DNA of 64,000 nucleotides from positions 186,001 to 250,000 of the forward strand of contig FMTU01000002.1 in assembly GCA_900100475.1 (NCBI GenBank), written 5' to 3'. A program made the translations under genes and the position numbers. Under the pieces are notes generated by a model. The model was not told where the DNA came from, did no database searches, and saw only the letters and a list, made by a program, of their open reading frames with translations. Below are positions 1 through 10,037 of the stretch, piece by piece (positions within the stretch are counted from its first letter, which is position 1; each line of letters opens with the position of its first letter). Source of the stretch: Sphingobium faniae. Its GTDB lineage: Bacteria; Pseudomonadota; Alphaproteobacteria; Sphingomonadales; Sphingomonadaceae.

Positions 1-798
1 CCCGAAAGCTGGTTCGGCGCGGTCGAAAATGCGCTGATCTCGCTGGAGGCGGAGTGGGAAGCCGATCCGCTATGGGGGGCAACCCGGCGTTGGCGCGGGA
101 CGGAGGCGCTGCCGCCGAAATCTTTGCAGGCGGTCCATGGCGAAGAGAAAGTCGTTGCCGACGAACCGGCGTGGCTCAAATGCGCCGCCCCGATCGAAGC
201 GCGTCCGCCGCGTCCGCTCGCGCCCTCTGCCTCGGTGGAAGATGACGTGCCCTATCCGCCGCCCAGCCCCGCCATGCGGGCGGCGGCGGAACGGGGGCGA
301 TGGCTGCACGCCCTGTTCCAGCGGCTGCCCGATATCGCGCCCGAACGACGCCGCCAAAGCGCGGAACGCTGGCTGGAGCAGCAGGGCGTGGGCGAAGCGG
401 CGCAGCGGCGGGAGATTGTCGATCATGCCTTGCAGGTGGTCGAGGAGCCGGGCTTTGCCGCGCTTTTCGGGCCGGGATCGCTGGCCGAAGCGCCCATTGC
501 GGCCGTGGTCGGGGAAGCGGTCATCGCGGGCACGGTGGACCGGCTGTGCATCGAGGACGATCTGATCCAACTGGTCGATTTCAAGACGGGGCGGATCGTG
601 CCGCTCTCTCTGGAGGAAGTGCCGGTGGCGCATGTCCGGCAGATGGCGGCCTATGTCGCCGCGCTGCGGGTGATCTTCCCGGAACGCAGGATCGAAGCGG
701 GGTTGCTGTATACCAGCGCGCCGCGCCTCCTGTCGCTGCCGCCTGAGATGTTGGAGGCAAACAAGCCCGGCTTTGCACCGGCACAGGACAATTTGTGA
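1..798 (+). CDS. addA: Double-strand break repair helicase/nuclease AddA, C-terminal part (5' truncated by window edge)
   Basis: An open frame runs in from base 1 and ends at TGA 796-798, giving the last 265 residues. The stretch near residues 175-200 reads as a PD-(D/E)XK nuclease core: GTVDRL, then an acidic DLIQLVDFKTG segment with the D-x-K pair, followed by a Q-x-x-x-Y helix (VRQMAAYVAAL). This is the C-terminal nuclease domain of the AddA subunit of the AddAB helicase-nuclease that processes broken DNA ends for RecA. trxA follows 66 bases later, the usual order in sphingomonads as far as I know. The helicase domains lie outside the window, so the identification rests on the nuclease domain and context. 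Confidence 0.85.
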   Translation, partial: PESWFGAVENALISLEAEWEADPLWGATRRWRGTEALPPKSLQAVHGEEKVVADEPAWLKCAAPIEARPPRPLAPSASVEDDVPYPPPSPAMRAAAERGRWLHALFQRLPDIAPERRRQSAERWLEQQGVGEAAQRREIVDHALQVVEEPGFAALFGPGSLAEAPIAAVVGEAVIAGTVDRLCIEDDLIQLVDFKTGRIVPLSLEEVPVAHVRQMAAYVAALRVIFPERRIEAGLLYTSAPRLLSLPPEMLEANKPGFAPAQDNL

Positions 799-864
799 CG
801 CTCACCCGTTGAGACGGTGGCGTGTCCGCCCTAGATTGCTGACAGATTTGAGGAGAATCCCAAA

Positions 865-1185
865 ATGGCCACCAAGGCGGTAACCGACACCAGTTTCCAG
901 AATGACGTTCTGTCCTCCGACAAGCCGGTGCTTGTCGATTTTTGGGCCGAATGGTGCGGGCCATGCAAGATGATCGGACCGGCTCTGGAAGAGATTTCGG
1001 ACGAATTGGCGGACAAGGTGACGATCGCCAAGATCAACATCGACGAAAATCCCGACGCTCCGGGCCGCTATGGCGTGCGCGGCATCCCCACCATGATCCT
1101 GTTCAAAAATGGCGAGGCGGCCGCGACCAAAGTGGGCGCCGCGCCCAAGAGCGCGCTCAAGGGCTGGATCGAAAGCGTTCTTTAA
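865..1185 (+). CDS. trxA: Thioredoxin
   Basis: This 106-residue protein is a single-domain thioredoxin of normal length. The redox motif WCGPC is at residues 30-34 after the typical LVDFWAE strand, and the cis-proline loop appears as GIPTM near residue 74. It reduces cytosolic protein disulfides using thioredoxin reductase. A GAGGAGAA ribosome site sits a few bases before the ATG. It lies downstream of addA on the same strand and is followed by a strong hairpin that should end the transcript. Confidence 0.97.
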   Translation: MATKAVTDTSFQNDVLSSDKPVLVDFWAEWCGPCKMIGPALEEISDELADKVTIAKINIDENPDAPGRYGVRGIPTMILFKNGEAAATKVGAAPKSALKGWIESVL

Positions 1186-1192
1186 GGTGGTG

Positions 1193-1215
1193 GCGGCCAG
1201 TCCGGGACTGGCCGC
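1193..1215. terminator. Hairpin between convergent trxA and inositol monophosphatase genes
   Basis: GCGGCCAGTCC (1193-1203) and GGACTGGCCGC (1205-1215) form an 11-bp perfect stem with a minimal loop. It begins 8 bases after the trxA stop and lies 12 bases before the 3' end of the opposing gene, so it can serve both strands. There is only a weak T-rich tail (CTCTTCC). Confidence 0.7.
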
Positions 1216-1226
1216 CTCTTCCCCGG

Positions 1227-2027
1227 TCAGCGGAACAGCGTGTCCGCCGCCATATCCCACAGGCGCGGCGATGATGCGCCCAGAAGCCCGCGCCGTTGGT
1301 CCCCGACCTTGTAGGGCGATCCGTCCAGCCTTTGGCAGCGCCCTCCCGCTTCATTGAGGAAAAGCGTGCCCGCCGCATGATCCCATGGAAGCGTGCGGGA
1401 AAAGACGGATATGTCATTTTCCCCCAATACGAGCCGGGGATATTGCTCCGCGGCGCAGCGGGGAATGTCGACGAGGGTAAATCTGCCAGTGGACCGGCTT
1501 TGTATGTCGGCCCTTTCCTCCTGCGTCATGAAATAGACCGCCAGAGCGGCGATCGGCAGATCGGCCTGGCTTTCCCGCGCATGGACCCGCTCTCCATTGA
1601 TGCGACTTCCTTCGCCCAGCGCCGCGTGGCAGAGCCGGGAGGTCAGGGGATCGAATATCCATCCGGCCAATGTGGTTCCCGCGTCCGCCAACGCGATCAT
1701 GATGCCGAATGGGGGCTTGCCGGCGGCGAAATTGCCGGTCCCGTCAATGGGGTCGATGATCCAGTTCAGCCCGCGACCGACGCGCTCCAATATGGCGGGG
1801 TCCGCCGCGCAGGCTTCTTCGCCGACGATGCCGGCTTCGGGAAGGATCGCGGCCAGCCCTTCCGCCAGCCTCAGTTCGCTTTCCCTGTCGGCGATGGTGA
1901 CGAAATCGTCCGCTGCCTTCTCGCTGATCTCGTCGGCGGAAAGATTTCTGTAGCGGGGCATGACGATATCGCGCGCCACCTGCCGCATGAGCGCGGCGAC
2001 CTGTTCATGCAGCTTTGCCGCCGTCAA
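1227..2027 (-). CDS. Inositol monophosphatase family phosphatase (possibly histidinol-phosphatase, HisN-like)
   Basis: A 266-residue magnesium-dependent sugar-phosphatase. The family metal-binding motifs are visible: GEEA near residue 71, WIIDPIDGTGNF near residues 90-101, and a C-terminal WDHAAGTLFLNEAGG motif. Members hydrolyse inositol-1-phosphate, histidinol phosphate or 3'-phosphoadenosine-5'-phosphate; the sequence does not settle which. Its ATG overlaps the argJ stop by four bases (ATGA), so the two genes are translationally coupled. Coupling with an arginine gene makes an amino-acid role such as histidinol-phosphatase possible, but this is inference. Confidence 0.85.
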   Translation of the reverse strand: MTAAKLHEQVAALMRQVARDIVMPRYRNLSADEISEKAADDFVTIADRESELRLAEGLAAILPEAGIVGEEACAADPAILERVGRGLNWIIDPIDGTGNFAAGKPPFGIMIALADAGTTLAGWIFDPLTSRLCHAALGEGSRINGERVHARESQADLPIAALAVYFMTQEERADIQSRSTGRFTLVDIPRCAAEQYPRLVLGENDISVFSRTLPWDHAAGTLFLNEAGGRCQRLDGSPYKVGDQRRGLLGASSPRLWDMAADTLFR

Positions 2028-3250
2028 CTGCGATAGTCCGCGTTGATGGAAATATAGCCGTGCGTCAGGTCGCAGGTCCAGACTGTCGCTTGGCCGTTGC
2101 CCAGCCCCAGATCGACGCCGATCCGGATGTCCTGCCCCTTGAGGTGTGCGGCGACCGGCGCTTCGTCATAGCCTTTCACCGCCAGGCCGCCGGTGGCGAC
2201 CTGAGTAGAGCCGAAGCGGATGGAGAGCCGGTCTCGATCCGCAGGCTCTCCCGCCTTGCCGACCGCCATGACGACCCGTCCCCAGTTCGCGTCCTCGCCC
2301 GCGATTGCGGTCTTGACCAGCGGCGAATTGGCGATCGACAGGGCGATCCGATGGGCGCTTGCGTCGCTTTCGGCTCCTTCGACGCTGATCTCGATGAATT
2401 TGGATGCGCCTTCGCCGTCGCGCACGACCAGATGGGCAAGCTGGCGGCAAAGATCGGTCAGCGCGGCCTGAAAAGCATCCGCGCCGGGATCGTCCATGGA
2501 GCCGAGGGGGGGATTGCCCGCCTTGCCCGTGGCGAAAGCCAGAACCGTGTCGCTGGTCGAGGTGTCGCTATCCACGGTGATGCAGGAGAAGGTCTGGCGG
2601 TTGGCGGCGGACAGCATGGATTGCAGCAGTCCCGGCGCGATGGCGGCATCGGTAAAGATATAGCCCAGCATCGTCGCCATGTCCGGCGCGACCATGCCGG
2701 ACCCTTTGATAATCCCGGCCAGTTCCACCCGCTGCCCGCCGATCATGGCGGAGGCGTGGGCGCCCTTGGGATAGGTGTCGGTCGTGCCGATGGTCAGCGC
2801 GGCGTCTTCCCAGCTACAGGCGGCAGCGGCAAAGGCAGCCTCCAGCCCGGCCTCGGCTTTTTCGACCGGCAGGGGGACGCCGATGACGCCCGTGGAGGAC
2901 ACGAAAATGTCGGACGGTTTGCAATCGAGATGATTGGCGACTTTTGCTGCGATGGCCTCCACCGCCGCGCGGCCGCGATGGCCGGTGAAGGCATTGGCGT
3001 TGCCCGCGTTCACCACCAGCGCCCTTGCCGCGCCCAGCGGGATGGCGTCGCGGCACCATTCGACCTCCGGGGAGGGGCATTTGCTTTGCGTGGTGACGCC
3101 CGCGACGGCCGTGCCTTCGCTCAATTCCACATAGGTAAGGTCGCAGCGATCCCATACCTTGTATCGCGCGCGGGCGACATGGGGGGTCACGCCCGCGATG
3201 GCGGGCAGTTGCGGAAAGGCCGAAGGAGCAAGGGGAGAGCATTCAGTCAT
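2024..3250 (-). CDS. argJ: Bifunctional glutamate N-acetyltransferase / amino-acid N-acetyltransferase ArgJ
   Basis: A 408-residue ArgJ of typical length. The self-cleavage region reads KGSGMVAPDMATMLG near residue 190; the Thr of ATML is the expected N-terminal nucleophile of the beta chain after autoproteolysis. The C-terminus ends in the family-typical segment with YISINADYRS. ArgJ recycles the acetyl group from N-acetylornithine to glutamate in arginine synthesis. It is transcribed divergently from secA and is the first gene of a two-gene unit with the phosphatase downstream. Confidence 0.95.
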   Translation of the reverse strand: MTECSPLAPSAFPQLPAIAGVTPHVARARYKVWDRCDLTYVELSEGTAVAGVTTQSKCPSPEVEWCRDAIPLGAARALVVNAGNANAFTGHRGRAAVEAIAAKVANHLDCKPSDIFVSSTGVIGVPLPVEKAEAGLEAAFAAAACSWEDAALTIGTTDTYPKGAHASAMIGGQRVELAGIIKGSGMVAPDMATMLGYIFTDAAIAPGLLQSMLSAANRQTFSCITVDSDTSTSDTVLAFATGKAGNPPLGSMDDPGADAFQAALTDLCRQLAHLVVRDGEGASKFIEISVEGAESDASAHRIALSIANSPLVKTAIAGEDANWGRVVMAVGKAGEPADRDRLSIRFGSTQVATGGLAVKGYDEAPVAAHLKGQDIRIGVDLGLGNGQATVWTCDLTHGYISINADYRS

Positions 3251-3366
3251 GCTTGCCGATTAACGCAATCAGCATGGCCGTCAACGGCGATGTGGTGGAA
3301 AGCATCCGAGGTGGGTGAGACGCCCGCGGCGATATGTTTCTTGCACCTTCCCACGCCGCACTTTGA

Positions 3367-3395
3367 TTGACTAAAGTTCACGCGCTCCCTAAATC
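3367..3395 (+). promoter_or_regulatory. Candidate sigma-70 promoter of secA
   Basis: TTGACT (3367-3372) and TAAATC (3390-3395) are separated by 17 bases and lie about 65 bases upstream of the preferred secA start at 3460. The rest of the 209-base argJ-secA spacer shows no other clear signal. Confidence 0.5.
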
Positions 3396-3459
3396 GCGGC
3401 GCATGTCCGCATGTGCTTTCTTCCAGAAGGCGCGTGTCCCTTTTTTGTCAGGAATGTCC

Positions 3460-6195
3460 ATGTTCGGCGCACTCGCCAAGTCCTTCTTCGGATCGTCCAA
3501 CGACCGCTATGTCAAGTCGATGGGAAAGGCCGTTGACCAGATCGCGTCCTTCGAAGCCGCGATCTCGGCCATGAGCGATGAGGAACTGACGGCGCAGACG
3601 GCGAAATTCCGGCAGCGGCTGGCAGAGGGCGCATCGCTGGACGACCTGTTGCCCGAAGCCTTCGCGACGGTGCGGGAAGCGGCCAAACGGACACTCGGCC
3701 AGCGTCATTATGACGTGCAGATGATCGGCGGCATCGTCCTCCATCGGGGCGAAATCGCGGAAATGCGAACGGGCGAGGGCAAGACCCTCGTCGCCACGCT
3801 GGCGACCTATCTCAACGCCCTGGAAGGGAAGGGCGTTCATGTCGTCACCGTCAACGACTATCTCGCCTCGCGCGACTGCGACTGGATGGGACAGGTCTAT
3901 CGCTTCCTTGGCCTGACGACGGGCGTGATCGTCCCCAATCTGAGCGAGGATCAGCGGCGCGACGCCTATAATGCCGACATCACCTATGCAACGAACAATG
4001 AACTCGGCTTCGACTATCTGCGCGACAATATGAAATATGATCGCGCGTCCATGGTGCAGCGCCCGTTCAATTTCGCCATCGTGGACGAGGTGGACTCAAT
4101 CCTGATCGACGAGGCGCGCACGCCGCTCATCATCTCTGGCCCTACGGACGACAAGTCGGAACTGTATATTTCGGTCGATGCGATCGTGAAGCAGGTGGAC
4201 GACGCCGATTATGAAAAGGATGAGAAGCAGCGGACGGTCACGCTGACCGAAGAAGGCACGGAAAAGATCGAGCGGATGCTGGAAGCCGCCGGGCTGTTGC
4301 AGGGCGCCAACCTCTATGATTTTGAGAATACCGCCGTCGTCCACCATGTGAATCAGGCGCTGCGGGCCAATGTCATGTTCCGCCGCGACATTGATTATAT
4401 CGTGAAGGACGGCAAGGTCGTCATCATCGACGAGTTCACCGGCCGCATGATGGATGGCCGACGCTGGTCCGATGGCCTTCACCAGGCGGTGGAAGCCAAG
4501 GAAGGCGTCAATATCGAGCCGGAGAACCAGACGCTCGCCTCCATCACCTTCCAGAATTATTTCCGCATGTATCCCAAGCTGGGCGGCATGACCGGCACCG
4601 CCGCGACGGAAGCGACGGAATTTTACGAAATCTACAAGATGAACGTGGTCACCATCCCGACCAACCGTCCGGTGCAGCGCGTGGATGAAGAAGACACTTT
4701 CTACAAGAATCTGGAAGACAAGTTCCGGGGCATCGCCAGGACCATCAAGGACCATGCCGAGCAAGGCCAGCCCGTCCTGGTCGGCACCGTTTCGATCGAA
4801 AAGTCCGAAATGCTATCCGAATTCCTCAATCAGGAAGGGGTGAAGCACGCCGTGCTGAACGCCCGCTTCCATGAGCAGGAGGCGCATATCGTGGCGCAGG
4901 CCGGGCGCAAGGGCGCGGTCACCATCGCGACCAACATGGCGGGGCGCGGGACCGACATCAAGCTGGGCGGCAATCTGGAAATGCGGGTCGAGGACGAGCT
5001 TCGCGACATGCCCGAAGGGCCGGAACGCGAATCCGCCATCGCCCGCATTGACGCAGAGATCGAAGCGGAAAAAGCCGAAGTGCTCGCGGCTGGCGGCCTG
5101 TTCGTGCTGGCGACGGAACGACATGAAAGCCGCCGCATCGACAACCAGCTACGCGGCCGTTCGGGCCGGCAGGGCGATCCGGGACTGTCCCGTTTCTATC
5201 TGAGCCTTGACGATGATCTGATGCGGATTTTCGGCCCGGATACGATGTTCGCGAAGATGATCCGCTCCAATCTGGAAGACGGAGAGGCTCTGCCGCCGTC
5301 CAAATGGCTGAGCAAGGCGATCGAAACGGCGCAGCGCAAGGTCGAGGCGCGCAACTACGACATCCGCAAGCAGGTCGTCGAATATGACGACGTGATGAAC
5401 GACCAGCGCAAGGTCATCTACGAACAGCGCGCCGACATCATGGATGCCGATACGGTCGACGATGTCGTCACCGACATGCGCCATGAAACGGTCAACGATC
5501 TGGTCGGCGCATCCTGTCCGCCGGGCACCTATCCCGAACAATGGGACATGGAGCGGCTTAAGGCGCGGACCTCCGAAATTCTGGGTCTTGAGCCGGATTT
5601 CGACGGCTGGCTGGGCGAAGATGCGGTCGATCCGGAAATGATCGAGGAACGGCTTGTCGCGCTGGCGGACGAAGCTGTTGCAGAGAAGATCAAGGAGATC
5701 GACGAGGCCGACTGGCACATGATCGAAAAGAGCATCCTGCTCCAGAGCCTCGACCATCATTGGAAGGAGCATCTTTCCACCTTGGACGCGCTCCGCCAGG
5801 TCGTGCATCTGCGCGCTTATGCCCAGAAAACGCCGATCAACGAATATAAGCAGGAAGCCTTCGCCCTGTTCGAACGGATGCTGGGCAATATCCGGGAGGA
5901 TGTGACCGGCTCCATCGCCCGCGTCCAGTTCCGTCTGGATCAGGCGCCGATGCCGGAATTCGATCTGCCCGTGCTGCCCGATTTCATCACCACGCACATC
6001 GACCCCTTTTCGGGGGAGGACAACAGCGCGGATATCGACGCCGGGCAGATGGGCGGCATCACGACCACCATTCCCCGCCCGCCCGCCAGCACTACCGAAG
6101 CGGGCGAGTTCACGAATCTGAATATCAGCCGGAATGCGCCTTGCCCCTGCGGCTCAGGGCAGAAATACAAGCATTGTCACGGGGCGCTGGCCTGA
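3460..6195 (+). CDS. secA: Preprotein translocase ATPase SecA
   Basis: The 911-residue motor of the Sec translocase, which drives unfolded preproteins through SecYEG. Visible in order: the N-terminal MFGALAK start, Walker A region [13 protein letters not shown] near residue 105, DEAD-like [20 protein letters not shown] near residue 210, the preprotein cross-linking and helical scaffold regions, and a C-terminal SEC-C zinc motif [16 protein letters not shown]. An upstream in-frame ATG at 3367 is rejected because it coincides with the promoter -35 box; ATG 3460 has AGGA six bases upstream and gives the family N-terminus. ATG 3454 would add only two residues. Confidence 0.97.
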   Translation: MFGALAKSFFGSSNDRYVKSMGKAVDQIASFEAAISAMSDEELTAQTAKFRQRLAEGASLDDLLPEAFATVREAAKRTLGQRHYDVQMIGGIVLHRGEIAEMRTGEGKTLVATLATYLNALEGKGVHVVTVNDYLASRDCDWMGQVYRFLGLTTGVIVPNLSEDQRRDAYNADITYATNNELGFDYLRDNMKYDRASMVQRPFNFAIVDEVDSILIDEARTPLIISGPTDDKSELYISVDAIVKQVDDADYEKDEKQRTVTLTEEGTEKIERMLEAAGLLQGANLYDFENTAVVHHVNQALRANVMFRRDIDYIVKDGKVVIIDEFTGRMMDGRRWSDGLHQAVEAKEGVNIEPENQTLASITFQNYFRMYPKLGGMTGTAATEATEFYEIYKMNVVTIPTNRPVQRVDEEDTFYKNLEDKFRGIARTIKDHAEQGQPVLVGTVSIEKSEMLSEFLNQEGVKHAVLNARFHEQEAHIVAQAGRKGAVTIATNMAGRGTDIKLGGNLEMRVEDELRDMPEGPERESAIARIDAEIEAEKAEVLAAGGLFVLATERHESRRIDNQLRGRSGRQGDPGLSRFYLSLDDDLMRIFGPDTMFAKMIRSNLEDGEALPPSKWLSKAIETAQRKVEARNYDIRKQVVEYDDVMNDQRKVIYEQRADIMDADTVDDVVTDMRHETVNDLVGASCPPGTYPEQWDMERLKARTSEILGLEPDFDGWLGEDAVDPEMIEERLVALADEAVAEKIKEIDEADWHMIEKSILLQSLDHHWKEHLSTLDALRQVVHLRAYAQKTPINEYKQEAFALFERMLGNIREDVTGSIARVQFRLDQAPMPEFDLPVLPDFITTHIDPFSGEDNSADIDAGQMGGITTTIPRPPASTTEAGEFTNLNISRNAPCPCGSGQKYKHCHGALA

Positions 6196-6205
6196 CGATT
6201 GGGCA

Positions 6206-6232
6206 ACCCCGGCTGCGACGGTCAACCGGGGT
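6206..6232. terminator. Hairpin between convergent secA and rnk-like genes
   Basis: ACCCCGG (6206-6212) pairs with CCGGGGT (6226-6232) across a 13-base loop, between the secA stop (6195) and the 3' end of the opposing gene (6251). No T-run follows, so it is a weak candidate. Confidence 0.4.
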
Positions 6233-6250
6233 GGTCTGGGAGCGTTATCT

Positions 6251-6664
6251 TCAGTTCCGCGGTGGCTGACGAACGGCCTTGATGGTTAGCGTCCGGTGCC
6301 GTCCATCGCGGTCGGGCCAGAAGATGGAACTGCCCGCCGACAGTCCGATCAGGGCGGCGCCGATCGGCGTCATGATGGAAATGCGTCCCAACGATGCATC
6401 GGCATGGTGCGGGTAGACCAGTTCCACGGTGCGTCCCTGGCCTGATCGTTCGTCCACATAATCTATCTGCGACGCCATGGTGACGACATCGCCCGGCAGG
6501 TTGTCCCACGTGCACATATTGGCCCGGTTGATTTCCTGCAACAGCATGTCGCAGACATCGGGGAATCGATCCCGACTGTTCCACGCGAGGTCGGAAAGGG
6601 CGTCGGCTTCTGAATCGACAAGGGTAAGCGGCGGACGCGCCTCCGCCTCAAGTGGCTGGTTCAT
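6251..6664 (-). CDS. Rnk-like nucleoside diphosphate kinase regulator / GreA-GreB C-terminal domain protein
   Basis: A 137-residue protein. Residues about 25-80 form a short helical arm containing CDMLLQEINRA, and the second half is a GreA/GreB C-terminal FKBP-like domain (VVTMASQIDYVDE, VELVYPHHAD, ISIMTPIGAALIGLSAGSSIFWP). Rnk proteins share this layout and bind RNA polymerase without the full GreA coiled coil. It stands alone, convergent with secA. Exact regulatory role is unknown. Confidence 0.8.
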   Translation of the reverse strand: MNQPLEAEARPPLTLVDSEADALSDLAWNSRDRFPDVCDMLLQEINRANMCTWDNLPGDVVTMASQIDYVDERSGQGRTVELVYPHHADASLGRISIMTPIGAALIGLSAGSSIFWPDRDGRHRTLTIKAVRQPPRN

Positions 6665-6881
6665 GATACAGGATTCCTGATGTTCTGTGCCCGGCCGCGC
6701 CGGACTGAATGGTTTTTCAAGAGCGCCCCCGAGTCCGCGGCGCTTGAGCCGAATGGAACCCGGGGGCTAAACGCCCGCGAGAAGCTGTCCCCCGTGATGA
6801 CGGAAGCGCGCAAAGGAAATCCGTGCCTTCATGCAGGGAGGATGATCAGTTCAGTCCGCAAAGTCAATGTAAGGCAGGAAT

Positions 6882-6971
6882 TGGCGGACAGGGTGGGATT
6901 CGAACCCACGGTGAGCGTAAACCCACGGCGGTTTTCAAGACCGCTGCCTTAAACCACTCGGCCACCTGTCC
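6882..6971 (-). tRNA. tRNA-Ser(UGA)
   Basis: On the minus strand the acceptor GGACAGG (5') pairs with CCTGTCC, followed by discriminator G and an encoded CCA. The anticodon arm reads GCGGT-CTTGAAA-ACCGC, giving anticodon UGA. The long variable arm and GGTTCGAATCC T-loop are class II features expected of serine tRNA. The bases around 6680-6881 hold no recognisable gene. Confidence 0.95.
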
Positions 6972-7109
6972 CCGGCTCGCTTCCTAGCGGACGTGGCGCG
7001 ATTGCCAAGCGCAAAAAGCGGGTGAGGGACCGCACTTCGTCCCGATCGAGCAAGAAGGGGATTCACCTTGAGCTTCCCCTGTGCCAGAACGGAGTGAAGG
7101 GAGATTCTG

Positions 7110-8150
7110 ATGCGTTCGTCCATCCTTTCGCTTTTCATTGGCTTGGCAGTCATGGCCGTGGGGCCTGCCGTGGCGCCAGCTTCTGCCCAAAGTCAGGACG
7201 ATGCGGCGTTTCGGACCTATCTTGAAAGCCTGCGCCCCAAGGCGCGCGCCATGGGCATCCGCGATGGAACGCTGTCGGGCGTGTTTGCGACGCTGACGCC
7301 CAATCCGCGCGTCGTGCAACTGGATCAGAGCCAGCCCGGCGGCGGCGCTTATTCCCCGATCCCGGCCTTTGAACCGTATCGGGTGAAGCATGTGGATGCC
7401 GCGCGGATCAGCCGGGGGCGCACCGCTTATCAGGCCAACCGCGCCCGGTTGGCGCGCATTGAGGCGGAAACCGGCGTGCCGGAGGAAATCATGGTCGCGA
7501 TCTACGGCCATGAAACCAATTATGGTTCCTATACCGGCGATTTCGACCTGATCCGCTCGCTGGCGACGCTGGCGTGGGAAGGACGGCGGCGGACCTTGTT
7601 CGAACCGGAACTGCTCGCGACATTGAAGATGCTGGATAATGGCCTGCCGCGTAGCCGCCTGGTGGGGAGTTGGGCGGGCGCTACCGGCTACCCCCAATTC
7701 CTGCCCTCGGTTTATCTGCGGCTCGCCAAGGACGGCGACGGCGACGGCAAGGCGGATATCTGGAACAGCGAAGCCGATGCGCTGGCTTCCATCGCCAATT
7801 ATTTCGTGCATGCGGGATGGCGCAAGGGGCAGCCCTGGGGAATAGCCGTGTCGGTGCCGGGCGGCTTCAATCGCGCGGCGGTGGCGGCGCGCACCGCTCC
7901 TGCCCGTTGTCCCCGTGTGTTCAACAGGCATAGCCGCTGGCTCAGCATGGCGGAATGGCGGCGCATGGGGATCGTGCCGTCAAGGGCGGGATGGCCGGCC
8001 GACAATGTCATGGCGACGCTGCTGGAACCCGATGGCCCCGGAAAGACGGCTTATCTTCTGACGGGCAATTACCGGGCGATCCTCGATTATAACTGTTCCA
8101 ATTTCTATGCCCTGTCCGTCGGTTTGCTGGCGGATGCGGTCCGCCCATGA
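7110..8150 (+). CDS. Lytic murein transglycosylase, MltB-like (SLT_2 family)
   Basis: A 346-residue exported protein. Residues 1-26 form a signal peptide (RSSILSLFIGLAVMAVGPAVAPASAQS with an AxA-type cleavage site). The catalytic domain contains VAIYGHETNYG, with the Glu of GHETNYG as the likely acid, and GSWAGATGYPQFLPSVY, both typical of MltB-type enzymes that cleave peptidoglycan glycan chains to anhydro-muropeptides. The DGDGDGKADIWN segment resembles the calcium-binding EF-hand-like loop of Slt35. GGGAGA precedes the start. No peptidoglycan-binding domain is apparent at the C-terminus. Confidence 0.92.
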   Translation: MRSSILSLFIGLAVMAVGPAVAPASAQSQDDAAFRTYLESLRPKARAMGIRDGTLSGVFATLTPNPRVVQLDQSQPGGGAYSPIPAFEPYRVKHVDAARISRGRTAYQANRARLARIEAETGVPEEIMVAIYGHETNYGSYTGDFDLIRSLATLAWEGRRRTLFEPELLATLKMLDNGLPRSRLVGSWAGATGYPQFLPSVYLRLAKDGDGDGKADIWNSEADALASIANYFVHAGWRKGQPWGIAVSVPGGFNRAAVAARTAPARCPRVFNRHSRWLSMAEWRRMGIVPSRAGWPADNVMATLLEPDGPGKTAYLLTGNYRAILDYNCSNFYALSVGLLADAVRP

Positions 8151-8250
8151 TCCGGCCCGCGCAAGGGCTTTGAGAACGGGCAGATCATGGCTAATGATGT
8201 CCGTCATTTCTAACCCGGCCCACCGAATCCATCCACGCGAAGGCAGCTTC

Positions 8251-9414
8251 ATGAACAAATCCGTTGCAGCAATCCTTTTTGTCGGCCTGCTCGCGTCGCC
8301 GCTGACCGCGGCCGCGCCGCCCTATACCAGCGAAGCGCCGATCGCTTATCTGAAGGATCTGTCTTCGGGCGCCGTGCTGTATGACAAGGGCGGGGAAACG
8401 CGGATTCCACCCGCTTCCATGGCGAAGATGATGACGGCGCATGTCGCCTTCCGCATGATCCAGAAGGGCGAGTTGAAACTCGATGCCAAATTCACCGTGC
8501 GACCCGAAACCTGGAAACAATGGCACGGCCCGCAGGCTGGCTCCACCATGTTTCTGTCCGCAGGGGAGCAGGTGTCGGTAGAAGACCTGCTGCACGGCAT
8601 CGTGACGCTTTCGGGCAATGACGCCTGCGTCGTGCTGGCGGAGGGGATCGCGGGCACGGAACAGGCCTTCGTCGCCCTGATGAATCAGGAAGGCGAACGG
8701 CTGGGCCTTAAAAACAGTCATTTCGGTAACAGCAATGGCTGGCCGGACGAAGGTGTCACCTATGTGACGGCCGAGGATCTGGCGACGCTGGCGCAGGCCA
8801 CGGTCGAGGAAACGCCCGACCTCTACAAGAAATTCTATGCCACCAAATCCTTCACCTGGGGCAAGACCATGGGTGGACGGGATATCGAGCAGGCGAACCG
8901 GAACCCGATATTGGGGAAGATCGCGGGCGCGGACGGCCTCAAGACCGGGCACACGCAGGAGGCTGGCTTCGGCTTCACGGGTTCGGCGGAACAGGACGGG
9001 CGGCGCCTCGTCATGGTCGTGGCCGGATTGACGACCTCCAACGGCCGCATCGCTGAATCCGTCCGTTTCATGGATTGGGGTTTCAAGGCCTGGAAAGCGC
9101 AGCCGCTTTTCAAAAAGGGCCAGACCGTCGAAACCGCAGAAGTCCAGTTGGGAAGCGCCACCAAAGTCTCCCTGGTGGCGCCGCAGAATCTGGCCGTGAC
9201 ACTGCCGCGCACCGCATCGACGAATATTAGCGTGAAAGTGGCCTATACCGGCCCGATCAAGGCGCCGATCCAGAAGGGCGACAGGATCGCCGAGCTTATC
9301 GTTTCGACGCCGGATACGCCTCCGCAGATCATGCCGCTGGTCGCTGGTGAAGATGTGGCCGAGGCGGGCATTTTCGGACGGCTCTGGAATGGCCTGAAAT
9401 CGCTGATCGGGTGA
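8251..9414 (+). CDS. D-alanyl-D-alanine carboxypeptidase (low-molecular-mass penicillin-binding protein)
   Basis: A 387-residue DacA/DacC-type enzyme that trims the terminal D-Ala from peptidoglycan stem peptides in the periplasm. A signal peptide (MNKSVAAILFVGLLASPLTAAA) is followed by the three serine-DD-peptidase motifs: SMAK near residue 58, SGN near residue 120, and KTG near residue 231. A C-terminal beta-domain (from about residue 280) and an amphipathic tail ending in GLKSLIG are typical. The start at 8251 was chosen because it begins the signal peptide. Its stop overlaps the tmk GTG. Confidence 0.95.
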   Translation: MNKSVAAILFVGLLASPLTAAAPPYTSEAPIAYLKDLSSGAVLYDKGGETRIPPASMAKMMTAHVAFRMIQKGELKLDAKFTVRPETWKQWHGPQAGSTMFLSAGEQVSVEDLLHGIVTLSGNDACVVLAEGIAGTEQAFVALMNQEGERLGLKNSHFGNSNGWPDEGVTYVTAEDLATLAQATVEETPDLYKKFYATKSFTWGKTMGGRDIEQANRNPILGKIAGADGLKTGHTQEAGFGFTGSAEQDGRRLVMVVAGLTTSNGRIAESVRFMDWGFKAWKAQPLFKKGQTVETAEVQLGSATKVSLVAPQNLAVTLPRTASTNISVKVAYTGPIKAPIQKGDRIAELIVSTPDTPPQIMPLVAGEDVAEAGIFGRLWNGLKSLIG

Positions 9415-10037
9415 CAGCCGCACGTTTCATCACGCTGGAAGGTGGCGAAGGCGTAGGCAAGTCGACCCAGTTGCGCGCGCTGGCGGCGGTTCTGCGCGCG
9501 CGCGGACTGGAGGTCGTGGAAACGCGCGAACCGGGTGGCAGCCCCGGCGCGGAGGCGGTTCGCGACCTGCTATTGACGGGAGTGGCGGATCGCTGGTCGC
9601 CACGGGCGGAGGCATTGCTGTTCGCGGCGGCGCGGGCGGATCATGTGGGAAAGATCATTCGCCCCGCGTTGCAACGCGGGGCGTGGGTCGTGTCCGATCG
9701 CTTTATCGACAGCAGCCGCGCCTATCAGGGCATGGGGGAGTTGACGGACGAGGACATATTGACCCTGCATCGCATCGGCAGCAGCGGTTTCCTGCCCGAC
9801 CGCACTTTCGTTCTGACGCTGCCGGATGTGGAGGCCGAAAGCCGTGCCCAGACCCGGGATGGCGGCGACAGCGACCGCATCGGAGGTCGGGACAGAGCGT
9901 TCCATCAACAGGTCGCGCAGGCATTCAGCCGTTTCGCGACGATGGAAGCGGATCGCATTCGCGCCATTGACGCATCGGGCGAAGCGCAGGCGGTAACGAC
10001 GCGGTTGCTTCAGGGGCTGGACGACCTGCTGCCATGA
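9411..10037 (+). CDS. tmk: Thymidylate kinase
   Basis: A 208-residue kinase converting dTMP to dTDP. P-loop GGEGVGKST is at residues 11-19, the DR-x-x-DSS motif (DRFIDSSRAYQG) follows near residue 97, and the ETREPGG segment matches the substrate site. It starts with GTG that overlaps the TGA of the carboxypeptidase gene (GTGA), and its own TGA overlaps the holB ATG, so the three are translationally coupled. Confidence 0.96.
   Translation: MTAARFITLEGGEGVGKSTQLRALAAVLRARGLEVVETREPGGSPGAEAVRDLLLTGVADRWSPRAEALLFAAARADHVGKIIRPALQRGAWVVSDRFIDSSRAYQGMGELTDEDILTLHRIGSSGFLPDRTFVLTLPDVEAESRAQTRDGGDSDRIGGRDRAFHQQVAQAFSRFATMEADRIRAIDASGEAQAVTTRLLQGLDDLLP

Noticed and set aside
3367..3459. Longer secA start adding 31 residues
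   Set aside because: The upstream start codon falls in the candidate -35 box and the extension is not part of the SecA family N-terminus.
6680..6952. Short plus-strand frame ending in RVGFEPTVSVNPRRFSRPLP
   Set aside because: This peptide is the well-known false translation of a tRNA-Ser gene read from the opposite strand; the tRNA explains it.
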